From an uncultured Lachnospiraceae bacterium (GTDB lineage: Bacteria > Bacillota > Clostridia > Lachnospirales > Lachnospiraceae): DNA of 44,866 nt. The notes under the pieces are model-generated. The model did not search any database and was not told the origin of the DNA. It was given only the letters and a program-made list of their open reading frames with translations. Within the stretch, counting starts at the first letter, position 1. Every line of letters starts with the position of its first letter. The stretch spans positions 1 to 44,866 of the forward strand of contig OMUP01000031.1 in assembly GCA_900314255.1 (NCBI GenBank), in the 5' to 3' direction. The translations under genes and the position numbers were made by a program. Below are positions 1 through 7,605 of this stretch, piece by piece.

Positions 1-264
1 CTGATCGCATTTGCCTTCGGTACAACCGGCGGTGTATGGCTCGGCAAGCTTCTCTGCAAGGTGACACATGGAAAGATCAACCCGCTCATCGGTTCCGCCG
101 GTGTTTCGGCCGTGCCGATGGCAGCCCGTGTATCCCAGAAGGTCGGCCAGGAGGCAGACCCGAGTAACTTCCTTCTCATGCACGCCATGGGACCGAATGT
201 TGCCGGTGTTATCGGTACTGCCGTTGCGGCCGGTACATTCATGGCCATGTTCGGTGTAAACTGA
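1..264 (+). CDS. oadB: Sodium ion-translocating decarboxylase subunit beta (3' end, partial)
   Basis: Only the last 87 residues are present, because the gene runs off the left edge in frame 1. The tail contains the conserved [14 protein letters not shown] stretch and the closing [20 protein letters not shown] segment typical of the OadB/GcdB/MmdB family. These integral membrane subunits pump Na+ out while decarboxylating carboxybiotin. The carboxyltransferase gene directly downstream (350-1771) supports a decarboxylase complex. The true substrate (oxaloacetate, methylmalonyl-CoA or glutaconyl-CoA) cannot be told from this piece; oxaloacetate is suggested by the alpha subunit type. A hairpin with a U-rich tail follows the stop codon. 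Confidence 0.85.
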   Translation: MIAFAFGTTGGVWLGKLLCKVTHGKINPLIGSAGVSAVPMAARVSQKVGQEADPSNFLLMHAMGPNVAGVIGTAVAAGTFMAMFGVN

Positions 265-284
265 CGGGAAACAGATCAGATTTG

Positions 285-324
285 AAAGTGCCGGCATGAA
301 GCGCCGGCCGGCACTTTATTTTAA
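285..324 (+). terminator. Intrinsic terminator or attenuator between the beta and alpha subunit genes
   Basis: AAAGTGCCGGC at 285-295 pairs perfectly with GCCGGCACTTT at 307-317, giving an 11-bp stem with an 11-nt loop, followed by ATTTTAA. The tract is short, so it may be a partial terminator that lowers expression of the downstream alpha subunit gene. An upstream ATG at 296 lies in the loop and is not a likely start. Confidence 0.6.
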
Positions 325-349
325 GCTCGGCGCAGAAAGAGGACAAAAA

Positions 350-1771
350 ATGGCTGAAGAACAGCGTAAAAAGCCGGTCGGCATTACAGAGACAGTCCTC
401 CGTGATGCACATCAGTCGCTGATCGCGACACGTATGACGACAGAACAGATGCTGCCGATCGTCGATGAGATGGATAAGGTCGGTTATAACGCAGTTGAGT
501 GCTGGGGCGGCGCTACATTCGATGTATGCATGCGTTTCCTTAAGGAAGATCCGTGGGAGAGACTCAGAAAGCTCAGAGCCGGATTCAAGCACACGAAACT
601 GCAGATGCTTTTCCGCGGGCAGAACATTCTCGGATATAATCACTATGCGGATGACGTTGTAGAATATTTCGTTCAGAAGTCGATTGCCAACGGTATCGAT
701 ATCATTCGTATCTTTGACTGCGTAAACGACCTCAGAAACCTTCAGACTGCCGTAAAGGCAACGAAGAAGGAAGGCGGACACGCACAGGTAGCTCTTTCCT
801 ACACCATCGGTGATGCCTATACTCTTGAGTACTGGGAGAAGATGGCCAAGGAAATCGAGGAGATGGGTGCTGATTCGATCTGCATCAAGGATATGGCAGG
901 TCTGCTTCTTCCGTACACCGCTGAGAAGCTGGTGAAGGCGATCAAGGCAGGTTCGAAGCTTCCGCTTGAGATCCACACGCACTACACCTCTGGTGTTGCT
1001 TCCATGACGTACATGAAGGCTGTTGAAGCCGGCGCTGATATCATTGACACGGCTGCTTCCCCATTTGCCATGGGTACGTCGCAGCCGGCGACTGAGGTTA
1101 TGGTTGCTGCGTTCCAGAACACACCGTATGATACGGGACTTGATCTGAACCAGCTTGTAAAGATCGGTCAGTATTTCCAGCCGATGCGCGAGGAGGCTCT
1201 CAAGAGCGGCCTTATGAGCACGAAGGTTCTGGGCGTAAACATCAACACACTCCGTTATCAGGTTCCGGGCGGTATGCTCAGCAACCTCGTGAGCCAGCTG
1301 AAGTCGGCCGGTGCCGAGGACAAGCTCCAGGCAGTTCTGGAGGAAGTTCCGAAGGTACGCGAGGATTTCGGCGAGCCGCCGCTTGTTACACCGTCGTCTC
1401 AGATCGTCGGCACACAGGCTGTGCTTAACGTTCTGCAGGGCGAGCGCTACAAGATGATCACCAAGGAGTCGAAGAAGTTCCTGCACGGTGATTTCGGCAA
1501 GACGATCAGACCGTTCAATCCGGAAGTACAGAAGAAGGCTATCGGCGACGATAAGCCGATCACATGCCGTCCGGCCGACCTGATCAAGCCGCAGCTTGAG
1601 GACATCAAGAAGAACCCGGTTGTGCAGAAGTACAAGCAGCAGGATGAGGATATCCTGTCCTATGCTCTGTTCCCGCAGGTTGCCGAGGAGTTCTTCAAGT
1701 ACAGAGAAGCTCAGCAGAGCAAGGTTGATCCGGCCAAGGCAGACAAGGAAACCAAGAGCTACCCTGTCTGA
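350..1771 (+). CDS. oadA: Oxaloacetate decarboxylase alpha subunit / PycB-type carboxyltransferase lacking a biotin domain
   Basis: This 473-residue protein carries the carboxyltransferase TIM-barrel of oxaloacetate decarboxylase alpha, pyruvate carboxylase and transcarboxylase 5S. It shows TVLRDAHQS (metal-binding Asp19), IKDMAGLL with Lys180 (the carboxylated lysine of the family), and HTHYTSG with metal-binding His209 and His211. Full OadA proteins are about 590-600 residues and end in a biotinyl domain with an MKM motif; this one ends without it, so biotin must sit on a separate carrier protein, presumably encoded upstream of the window. The ATG at 350 is chosen because AGAAAGAGG lies just before it; the in-frame ATG at 296 falls inside a hairpin. 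It is cytosolic and would dock on the membrane beta subunit encoded upstream. Confidence 0.88.
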   Translation: MAEEQRKKPVGITETVLRDAHQSLIATRMTTEQMLPIVDEMDKVGYNAVECWGGATFDVCMRFLKEDPWERLRKLRAGFKHTKLQMLFRGQNILGYNHYADDVVEYFVQKSIANGIDIIRIFDCVNDLRNLQTAVKATKKEGGHAQVALSYTIGDAYTLEYWEKMAKEIEEMGADSICIKDMAGLLLPYTAEKLVKAIKAGSKLPLEIHTHYTSGVASMTYMKAVEAGADIIDTAASPFAMGTSQPATEVMVAAFQNTPYDTGLDLNQLVKIGQYFQPMREEALKSGLMSTKVLGVNINTLRYQVPGGMLSNLVSQLKSAGAEDKLQAVLEEVPKVREDFGEPPLVTPSSQIVGTQAVLNVLQGERYKMITKESKKFLHGDFGKTIRPFNPEVQKKAIGDDKPITCRPADLIKPQLEDIKKNPVVQKYKQQDEDILSYALFPQVAEEFFKYREAQQSKVDPAKADKETKSYPV

Positions 1772-1797
1772 TCGGAGATACTCAAACAGTAAGAATA

Positions 1798-1835
1798 AAA
1801 GGATCATGGGGCCTGGTGCTCTATGGTCCTTTTTT
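1798..1835 (+). terminator. Intrinsic terminator after the decarboxylase alpha gene
   Basis: AAAGGATCAT (1798-1807) pairs with ATGGTCCTTT (1823-1832) through ten pairs including one G-U, and is followed by a T-run to 1835. The A-run before the stem gives a T-tract on the other strand, so it may also stop the convergent MATE gene. Confidence 0.85.
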
Positions 1836-1895
1836 AGCGCATAAGCCAGCACCAGAGCACGAAGTGCGAAGCGGCGCATGGCTTATGCGCGAAGG
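1836..1895 (+). repeat. Post-terminator dispersed repeat, copy 1 (short complete form)
   Basis: The 60-bp element starts immediately after the terminator T-run. Its ends are perfect 12-bp inverted repeats, GCGCATAAGCCA (1837-1848) and TGGCTTATGCGC (1879-1890), and a GCAC-GAA-GTGC hairpin lies inside (1857-1867). The right-hand 41 bp (1855-1895) match copy 3 (44642-44682) at 37 of 41 positions. It has no coding content. Its function is unknown; it could be a MITE-like or REP-like element or an extension of the terminator. Confidence 0.8.
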
Positions 1896-1927
1896 AAGGC
1901 ATATACATGGCAAATGCCGGTCCGATC

Positions 1928-3295
1928 CTACACGACCCGGTAGGACTTCCATTTCCCGGAGCGGTATCTGCGGATGAAAAAGAAAGCGCGGACAGCCCAG
2001 TCAAGATACCAGCCGATCCTGGTTCCGATAAGCCCCATCCCCAAAACAGTGCCGAACAGCCAGGCACCGAAGACCCGGGCGGCGAACATGGATGCGATGC
2101 CGACGACCATGGTATATTTGGCGTCGCCGGCGGCGCGGGTTGATGTCGGAATGACAAAGGCAAGCGGGTGGATGATCGCGATCGCAAGGCAGTCCATGCA
2201 GATGACCGTGCGGGAGAGAGCGGCGGTATCCGCTGATATGTTGTACACGTTCAGAGCGAACGGCGTGAACAAAAACACAAGAAGGCTGTCGGCTATGACC
2301 ATGAGATAGGCGAGTTTCAGCATCTTGCGGATGTAGAATTTCGCCTGTTCGTAGTCATTTCTGCCAACGCACCGGCCGACGACCGGCACAACTGCCAGAA
2401 TCATGGCTGATTCTGTGGCGTAGGAAAAGACACTAAGAGAATTGGTCACGCCGCTGGCCGCAATCTGCATGGTGCCATAGGTCGAGACGAGAACGGAGAC
2501 GATGATCTTGCCGAGCTGAAACAGTCCGTTTTCTGTCGCATTGGGAACTGCTATACTGAGAATTTTTTTCAGGCAGCGCCCGTTCCAGGCGAAAATATCG
2601 CGCATTGTGATGAAGATGGCATTATTTTTCTGAAAACAGAGTGCTGTCATGACGATGGCCGCCACGGCGCGGGAAATAACGGTCGGCCATGCGACACCTG
2701 CGACGCCGAGGTGAAGGATATAAATACCGATGGCATTTCCTGTGACATTGATGGCGTTCATCAGGATGGATACATTCATTGTCACGTTTGTGCGGTTCAT
2801 GCTGCGGTAAATTGCAGCTGAACTGTTGTAGATGCCGAGGAACGGAAAAGAAATGGCGGTGATCCAGAAATATGTTTCCGCCGCAGCCATGACTTCCGGT
2901 TCCACGCTGGAGTAGAGTGCATGCAGAATCTGGCGATAGAAAAAAAGTGAAGCCGCTGCTGCGCATGCCGCGATCAGGCCGGAGATCATAACAAGCTGTC
3001 CGGCGGTGAAGTTTGTCTGACGCTGGTCGCCGCATCCCAGATACTGTGAGACGGTCACCGCGCCGCCGCCGGCCAGGGCCGAGAGGACGGCAATCAGAAG
3101 ATTATTGACGTCATTGACGATAGAAACGCCGGAAATCGCCGCCTCTCCGGCGTTAGATACCATCATGGTGTCGGCCATTCCGACCAGCATCGCGAGCAGC
3201 TGCTCGGCCAGGAGCGGAAGAATAAGTGCGCGGAGACTGGCATTGGAAAAAGTCTGAGGACCTGTGTAGGAATCCCGGAATAATCGTTTCAGCAT
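1928..3295 (-). CDS. MATE family multidrug/toxin efflux transporter
   Basis: This 455-residue polytopic membrane protein belongs to the MATE (multi antimicrobial extrusion) family, whose members export cationic drugs or metabolites using Na+ or H+ gradients. The N-terminal half shows PLLAEQLLAMLVGMADTMMVS and GGGAVTVSQYLG, both standard MATE positions, and about 12 hydrophobic segments follow. Length is normal for the family. The start at 3295 (MLKRLF) is chosen because GGAGAG lies just upstream; an earlier in-frame ATG at 3382 lacks such a site. It is divergent from the ABC exporter genes at 3477-7593, so the shared 181-bp spacer probably carries promoters for both. Substrate unknown. Confidence 0.9.
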   Translation of the reverse strand: MLKRLFRDSYTGPQTFSNASLRALILPLLAEQLLAMLVGMADTMMVSNAGEAAISGVSIVNDVNNLLIAVLSALAGGGAVTVSQYLGCGDQRQTNFTAGQLVMISGLIAACAAAASLFFYRQILHALYSSVEPEVMAAAETYFWITAISFPFLGIYNSSAAIYRSMNRTNVTMNVSILMNAINVTGNAIGIYILHLGVAGVAWPTVISRAVAAIVMTALCFQKNNAIFITMRDIFAWNGRCLKKILSIAVPNATENGLFQLGKIIVSVLVSTYGTMQIAASGVTNSLSVFSYATESAMILAVVPVVGRCVGRNDYEQAKFYIRKMLKLAYLMVIADSLLVFLFTPFALNVYNISADTAALSRTVICMDCLAIAIIHPLAFVIPTSTRAAGDAKYTMVVGIASMFAARVFGAWLFGTVLGMGLIGTRIGWYLDWAVRAFFFIRRYRSGKWKSYRVV

Positions 3296-3340
3296 ATTCT
3301 CTCCTGGCAGCAGCGCATGTGAAGATTTTACGATAATTTT

Positions 3341-3368
3341 ATAATACATCTTTTTCAGAAGCGTTAAA
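3341..3368 (-). promoter_or_regulatory. Candidate promoter of the MATE gene
   Basis: On the minus strand, TTTAAC (3363-3368) and TATTAT (3341-3346) are separated by 16 bp, about 45 bp upstream of the start codon. The -35 box is poor, so this is a tentative call. Confidence 0.35.
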
Positions 3369-3375
3369 GATATTT

Positions 3376-3396
3376 TGTTCATTTACAGACTGAACA
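3376..3396. promoter_or_regulatory. Palindrome in the MATE/ABC divergent spacer, possible operator
   Basis: TGTTCA (3376-3381) and TGAACA (3391-3396) form a perfect inverted repeat with a 9-bp spacer, just upstream of the candidate MATE -35 box. The layout resembles a dimeric regulator site, but no regulator gene is adjacent. Confidence 0.35.
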
Positions 3397-3476
3397 GGGT
3401 AAAATCCGGAAATCCTGGCACTTTCGTGATACACTGAATAAAATGAGAAGGCGGAGGGCGCCGGGCAGGAGAGCGT

Positions 3477-4178
3477 ATGGCATATATCGAGTTTCAGCAG
3501 GTGGTGAAGCAGTACGGCGAGGGCAGTTCCAGGGTGATGGCACTTGACGGCGCTTCTTTCCGGATTGAAAAGGGAAGTCTGTCTCTGATTCTTGGCGCTT
3601 CCGGCGCCGGAAAAACGACGGCACTCAACATTCTCGGCGGCATGGACACAGCCACGTCTGGAAAAGTGGTGGTTGACGGACGGGATGTCACACAGTTCGG
3701 ACGCCGCGAGCGGACAGCATACAGGCGCTCTGACATCGGATTTGTCTTTCAGTTCTACAATCTGGTCCCGAATCTGACCGCCCTTGAAAATGTCGAACTC
3801 GCCTCGCAGGTGTGCCGCGATGCGCTCGATCCGGTGCAGGTGCTTGAAGAGGTCGGCCTTAAGGACCGCATGAATAACTTTCCGGCCCAGCTCTCCGGCG
3901 GCGAGCAGCAGCGGGTTTCGATCGCACGGGCTATTGCCAAGAACCCGAAACTGCTGCTGTGCGATGAACCGACCGGTGCACTGGATTACGTGACAGGGGT
4001 CCAGATTTTTGAACTTCTGCAGAAAGTGTGTCGGGAAGACGGCATGACGGTCGTGATTATCACGCACAATTCAATCATCGCGCCGATGGCAGACCGGGTG
4101 ATCCGTTTCCGCAGCGGCCAGGTGATTTCCCAGACCGACAACCCGGATTCGGAACCGGTCGAGAATCTCAAATGGTGA
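3477..4178 (+). CDS. ABC transporter ATP-binding protein (MacB/LolD type)
   Basis: This 233-residue ATPase has every ABC motif: Walker [10 protein letters not shown] (residues 40-48), the signature [14 protein letters not shown], and Walker B LLLCDEP followed by TGALD. The TGALD D-loop version is typical of the MacB/LolD/FtsE class that works with FtsX-type permeases. The partner permease starts 4 nt after its stop codon, and the two are surely co-transcribed. It is cytosolic and drives the permease at 4183-7593. Such exporters handle peptides, lipids or antimicrobials, or transmit mechanical force; the substrate is unknown here. Confidence 0.93.
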   Translation: MAYIEFQQVVKQYGEGSSRVMALDGASFRIEKGSLSLILGASGAGKTTALNILGGMDTATSGKVVVDGRDVTQFGRRERTAYRRSDIGFVFQFYNLVPNLTALENVELASQVCRDALDPVQVLEEVGLKDRMNNFPAQLSGGEQQRVSIARAIAKNPKLLLCDEPTGALDYVTGVQIFELLQKVCREDGMTVVIITHNSIIAPMADRVIRFRSGQVISQTDNPDSEPVENLKW

Positions 4179-4182
4179 GCCT

Positions 4183-7100
4183 ATGATGAGTGCCTATAAT
4201 AAAGATATTTTCCGCACACTCAAGGGAGGATGGCGGCGGTTCCTGGCAATTGCCGTCATCACAACTCTGGGTGTCACCATGTTTTCCGGTCTTCAGGCAT
4301 CCTGCCGCGATCTGAGAGTGGAGGCAGATTCTTTTTTTGATTCCCAGAATCTTCATGATCTGAAAATTCAGTCCACTCTCGGCATGACAGACGATGATGT
4401 TCAGGCTTTGAAAGATATGGAGGATGTCGAAAGTGCGGCCGGGATTTACAGTGCGGATCTGATCGTGCACACGAGTGACAATGCAGCTCTGGATCTTTCT
4501 TATCAGACCATAGCGGATGACGGAAGCGACGCTCCGTATATCGTGGAAGGGGTTATGCCGTCCGAGTCGGGACAGTGTGCTGTAACGAAGGATCTGGCCG
4601 ATAAATACGGCCTGGCCGTCGGCGATACGCTTGACGTGGAAAAAGGTGACGGTGATTCTGTGACGGTGCCGGATGCATTTGTCATCAGTGCACTGATTGT
4701 CGATCCGACGAAAGTCGGGAGTACGAGTGGTGCGGTGTCCTACCGGAATTCGAGTGTCGACAAGGACTGTCTGTATATTCTTCCGGAAGACGCAGATCAG
4801 GATGTGTACTCGGCCGTTCTGGTGCGTATGCGGGACAGTGATTCGTATTTTACCTATGACAGGCAGTATCTGACAGCGGTTTCGGATCTGGAGAGTCAGA
4901 TCCGTTCCGGTGTGCAGGAGGCGCGCGAGGACGCGCGGTGGCAGCAGGTAAAGAGTGAGGCGTACGACGCGCTCGCGGAGGAGACAGAGCCTGCAAGAAG
5001 TGAGCTGTCGGATGCAAGAGAGCAGCTTGCTTACGCGAGAAAAGAAGCTGATCAGCAATTTGCCGATGCACAGGCACAGATTGATGACGGACTGGCTGAG
5101 ACTGCTGACAACGAGAAGACGCTGCAGGACAAGGAACAGGAAGTTGAGAGCAGTGCTTCCTCCCTGGCCGCTCAGAAGGAACAGGTGCAGACGCAAGAAG
5201 ACAGCCTGAACCAGCAGAAAGCAGACCTGCAGGCACAGCTTGACAGTCTGAATCAGCAGAAAACGGACCTGCAGGCACAGCTTGACAGCCTGAATCAGCA
5301 GAAAGCGGACCTGCAGGTACAGCTTGACAGCCTGAATCAGCAGAAGGCAGATCTGCAGGCACAGGCGGAAAGCCTGAATGAGCAAAAGAAAGATTTACAG
5401 GCCCAGTCAGATAACCTGAATGCACAGGAAAGCGCGCTGCAGGCGGAAACAGATATTCCGGCCGAACAACAGGCAAATCAGATTCGTCAGATCGACGCGG
5501 CGCTGGCGCAAATCACAGCTGGCATCAGCCAGATTGACGCAAACCTTCCGCAGCTTACGGGCGGTATCAGCCAGATTGACGCAAACCTTCCGCAGCTTAC
5601 GGACGGCATCGGTCAGCTTGAATCGGGTATTTCGCAGTTGAACAGTGCCGTCTCACAGATTGACGACGGACTTGCCAGTCTTTCGGCAGCCAGACAGCAG
5701 ATAGAAGACGGCGGGAATCAGATTGAGACCGGGCGGGCACAGATTGCAGACGGATACGATCAGATCCGGCAGGCGAAGGCAGAGCTTGCAGATGCTCAGA
5801 ATGAACTGGATGAGCAGAAGGCAGCGGCCGAAGTGAAATTTTCCGAGAGTGAGCAGGAAATCGCGGACGGCGAGGCGGAGCTTGAAAAACAGGTACAGGA
5901 CGCAGGCGATGACATCGAGGCGATCGGGCGGCCGTCCTGGTACATTCAGAGCCGCAGTGCCCTGAGCGGCTACAGCAATGTCCAGAGCGACGCAGATTCG
6001 ATTGAATCGATCGGAAAGGTTTTCCCGGTCCTGTTTCTGGCGGTTGCCATTCTGATCAGTCTGACAGCCATCACGAGGATGGTGGAAGAAGACCGCGGGA
6101 TACTCGGAACTTACCGGGCGCTGGGCTTCACGAACCGTGAGATACGCCGGAAATATATGACATTTGCGGCGCTGTCGGCCATCACCGGCAGTTTAGTCGG
6201 AAGTGCCGGGGCTTTTATCATCCTTCCGCGATTCCTGTTCTGGGTCTTCTCCAATATGTATCTGTTTCCGGGATATTCTTTTTCGTTTCTGCCTGCAGAA
6301 GGACTGTTCGGACCGGCACTTTTTATCGCGGCAGTCGTTCTGGCAGCCTGGGCTGTGTGCCGGAAAGAGCTGAAGCAGACGCCGGCTGAACTGATGCGTC
6401 CGAAAGCGCCGCCGGCCGGAAAACGGATTTTCCTGGAATATATTCCGTTCATCTGGAAAAGAATGCCATTTCTATCGAAGGTCACGGCGCGCAACCTTTT
6501 CCGGTACGGCAAACGGTTCCTGATGACTGTTGTCGGGATATCCGGCTGCATGGCCTTGCTGCTTTTCGGATTTGCGGTACAGGATTCCGTGACCGATATG
6601 CTGCCGAAGCAGTACGGCGGTGTGTTCCGCTACGACTGTCTGGCTGCAGCTTCTTCGTATGACACGCTGGAATCCTATATAGAGGAAGCGAAGGCTGCCG
6701 GGGAGATTGATAAGGAGCAGAGCCTCTATGTAACATCCGTGTCCGTTAAGAACGAAGCAGGGGACGAGATGAGCGCACAGCTGTATGTCGTTCCGAACGC
6801 TTCGGCACTTGACGGGATGATCTGCCTGACAGGCATGGACGGGAATGACGTGACACTGGAGGATGGAAAAACCTTGATCACGGCCAACGCGGCGGACATT
6901 CTGGGAATCGCGCCAGGAGAAACCTTTGAGGCCGGCACAGCTGACATGCCGTCGGTAACGATGACACTTGACGGTGTTGTGAAAAATTATCTCGGCAATT
7001 ATATCTACATGACGAAAAATACGTTTGAGCAGTACTTTAAAGAGTATGAACCAAACGCCGAGATGCTCATATTTACGGACAGCGTGACGGATCAAACGGC

Positions 7101-7593
7101 ATGGTGCAGGACACTAGCCGAAAAAGAGGACATCACCGCCTGTGTGTCCACCGAAGAGGTGAAATCCGAGTTTCACAAGTCATTCGAGCTTGTCAACATG
7201 GTGGTATATGTGGTAATAATCATGTCGGCGGCTCTGGCTGTTGTCGTGCTTTACACGCTGGAGACAACAAATATATCCGAGCGGGAACGGGAGCTGGCGA
7301 CGATTAAAGTCCTGGGATTTTTTGACCAGGAAGTCAGCCTTTATGTGAATAAAGAAGTAATAATTCTGACACTCTTTGGCATTGCGGCAGGAATACCGCT
7401 TGGCCGTGCGTTTGCGCAGACTCTGAATACAGTCCTGAAACTGCCGGCGATCAGCCTTGAAGCAGCGCTTCATCCGTCTTCCTATCTGATCTCGGCGGCT
7501 CTGGTATTTGTCTTCGCACTGCTGGTGCAGCTTGTGACAGACAAAATACTGCGGCGGATTGATCCGGTGACGGCGCTCAAGAGTGCAGAATGA
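4183..7593 (+). CDS. Large FtsX-type ABC transporter permease with a long coiled-coil extracellular domain
   Basis: This 1136-residue permease has an N-terminal membrane segment (about residues 18-36), an extracellular region, a very long coiled coil (about residues 265-590), three membrane helices of a first FtsX domain (from about 611), a second extracellular domain, and a C-terminal FtsX domain (from about 1006) ending in RIDPVTALKSAE, the usual FtsX tail. The coiled coil holds six tandem 14-residue units of the LNQQKADLQAQLDS type (residues 340-423) and further 14-residue units of the ISQIDANLPQLTGG type. It is translationally linked to the ATPase gene. Related Firmicutes proteins are annotated only as FtsX-like permeases. 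The coiled coil could span peptidoglycan or reach a surface partner, as MacB-type mechanotransmitters do; that is inference. Confidence 0.9.
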   Translation: MMSAYNKDIFRTLKGGWRRFLAIAVITTLGVTMFSGLQASCRDLRVEADSFFDSQNLHDLKIQSTLGMTDDDVQALKDMEDVESAAGIYSADLIVHTSDNAALDLSYQTIADDGSDAPYIVEGVMPSESGQCAVTKDLADKYGLAVGDTLDVEKGDGDSVTVPDAFVISALIVDPTKVGSTSGAVSYRNSSVDKDCLYILPEDADQDVYSAVLVRMRDSDSYFTYDRQYLTAVSDLESQIRSGVQEAREDARWQQVKSEAYDALAEETEPARSELSDAREQLAYARKEADQQFADAQAQIDDGLAETADNEKTLQDKEQEVESSASSLAAQKEQVQTQEDSLNQQKADLQAQLDSLNQQKTDLQAQLDSLNQQKADLQVQLDSLNQQKADLQAQAESLNEQKKDLQAQSDNLNAQESALQAETDIPAEQQANQIRQIDAALAQITAGISQIDANLPQLTGGISQIDANLPQLTDGIGQLESGISQLNSAVSQIDDGLASLSAARQQIEDGGNQIETGRAQIADGYDQIRQAKAELADAQNELDEQKAAAEVKFSESEQEIADGEAELEKQVQDAGDDIEAIGRPSWYIQSRSALSGYSNVQSDADSIESIGKVFPVLFLAVAILISLTAITRMVEEDRGILGTYRALGFTNREIRRKYMTFAALSAITGSLVGSAGAFIILPRFLFWVFSNMYLFPGYSFSFLPAEGLFGPALFIAAVVLAAWAVCRKELKQTPAELMRPKAPPAGKRIFLEYIPFIWKRMPFLSKVTARNLFRYGKRFLMTVVGISGCMALLLFGFAVQDSVTDMLPKQYGGVFRYDCLAAASSYDTLESYIEEAKAAGEIDKEQSLYVTSVSVKNEAGDEMSAQLYVVPNASALDGMICLTGMDGNDVTLEDGKTLITANAADILGIAPGETFEAGTADMPSVTMTLDGVVKNYLGNYIYMTKNTFEQYFKEYEPNAEMLIFTDSVTDQTAWCRTLAEKEDITACVSTEEVKSEFHKSFELVNMVVYVVIIMSAALAVVVLYTLETTNISERERELATIKVLGFFDQEVSLYVNKEVIILTLFGIAAGIPLGRAFAQTLNTVLKLPAISLEAALHPSSYLISAALVFVFALLVQLVTDKILRRIDPVTALKSAE
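5200..5451 (+). repeat. Six tandem 42-bp in-frame repeats
   Basis: Units start at 5200, 5242, 5284, 5326, 5368 and 5410, each coding for 14 residues based on LNQQKADLQAQLDS. The first four are almost identical at DNA level and the last two are diverged, which suggests recent unit duplication. The period of 14 residues is two heptads, so copy number can change without breaking the coiled coil. Confidence 0.9.
5524..5607 (+). repeat. Two tandem 42-bp in-frame repeats
   Basis: Units 5524-5565 and 5566-5607 both encode ISQIDANLPQLT followed by GG or DG and are nearly identical. A further degenerate unit (IGQLESGISQLNSA) follows. The 42-bp period matches that of the upstream array although the sequence differs. 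Confidence 0.85.
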
Positions 7594-7605
7594 CAGGAGA
7601 AAAAA

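Noticed and set aside
239..1879. Open frame of 546 codons on the minus strand
   Set aside because: Antisense to the decarboxylase alpha gene; its N-terminal part is a translation of the dispersed repeat and terminator.
1907..2143. Small plus-strand gene after the dispersed repeat
   Set aside because: It is antisense to the end of the MATE gene and has no ribosome binding site or known domain.
5200..5451. CRISPR-like array
   Set aside because: The units are contiguous with no unique spacers and are in frame within a coiled coil, so this is a coding tandem repeat.
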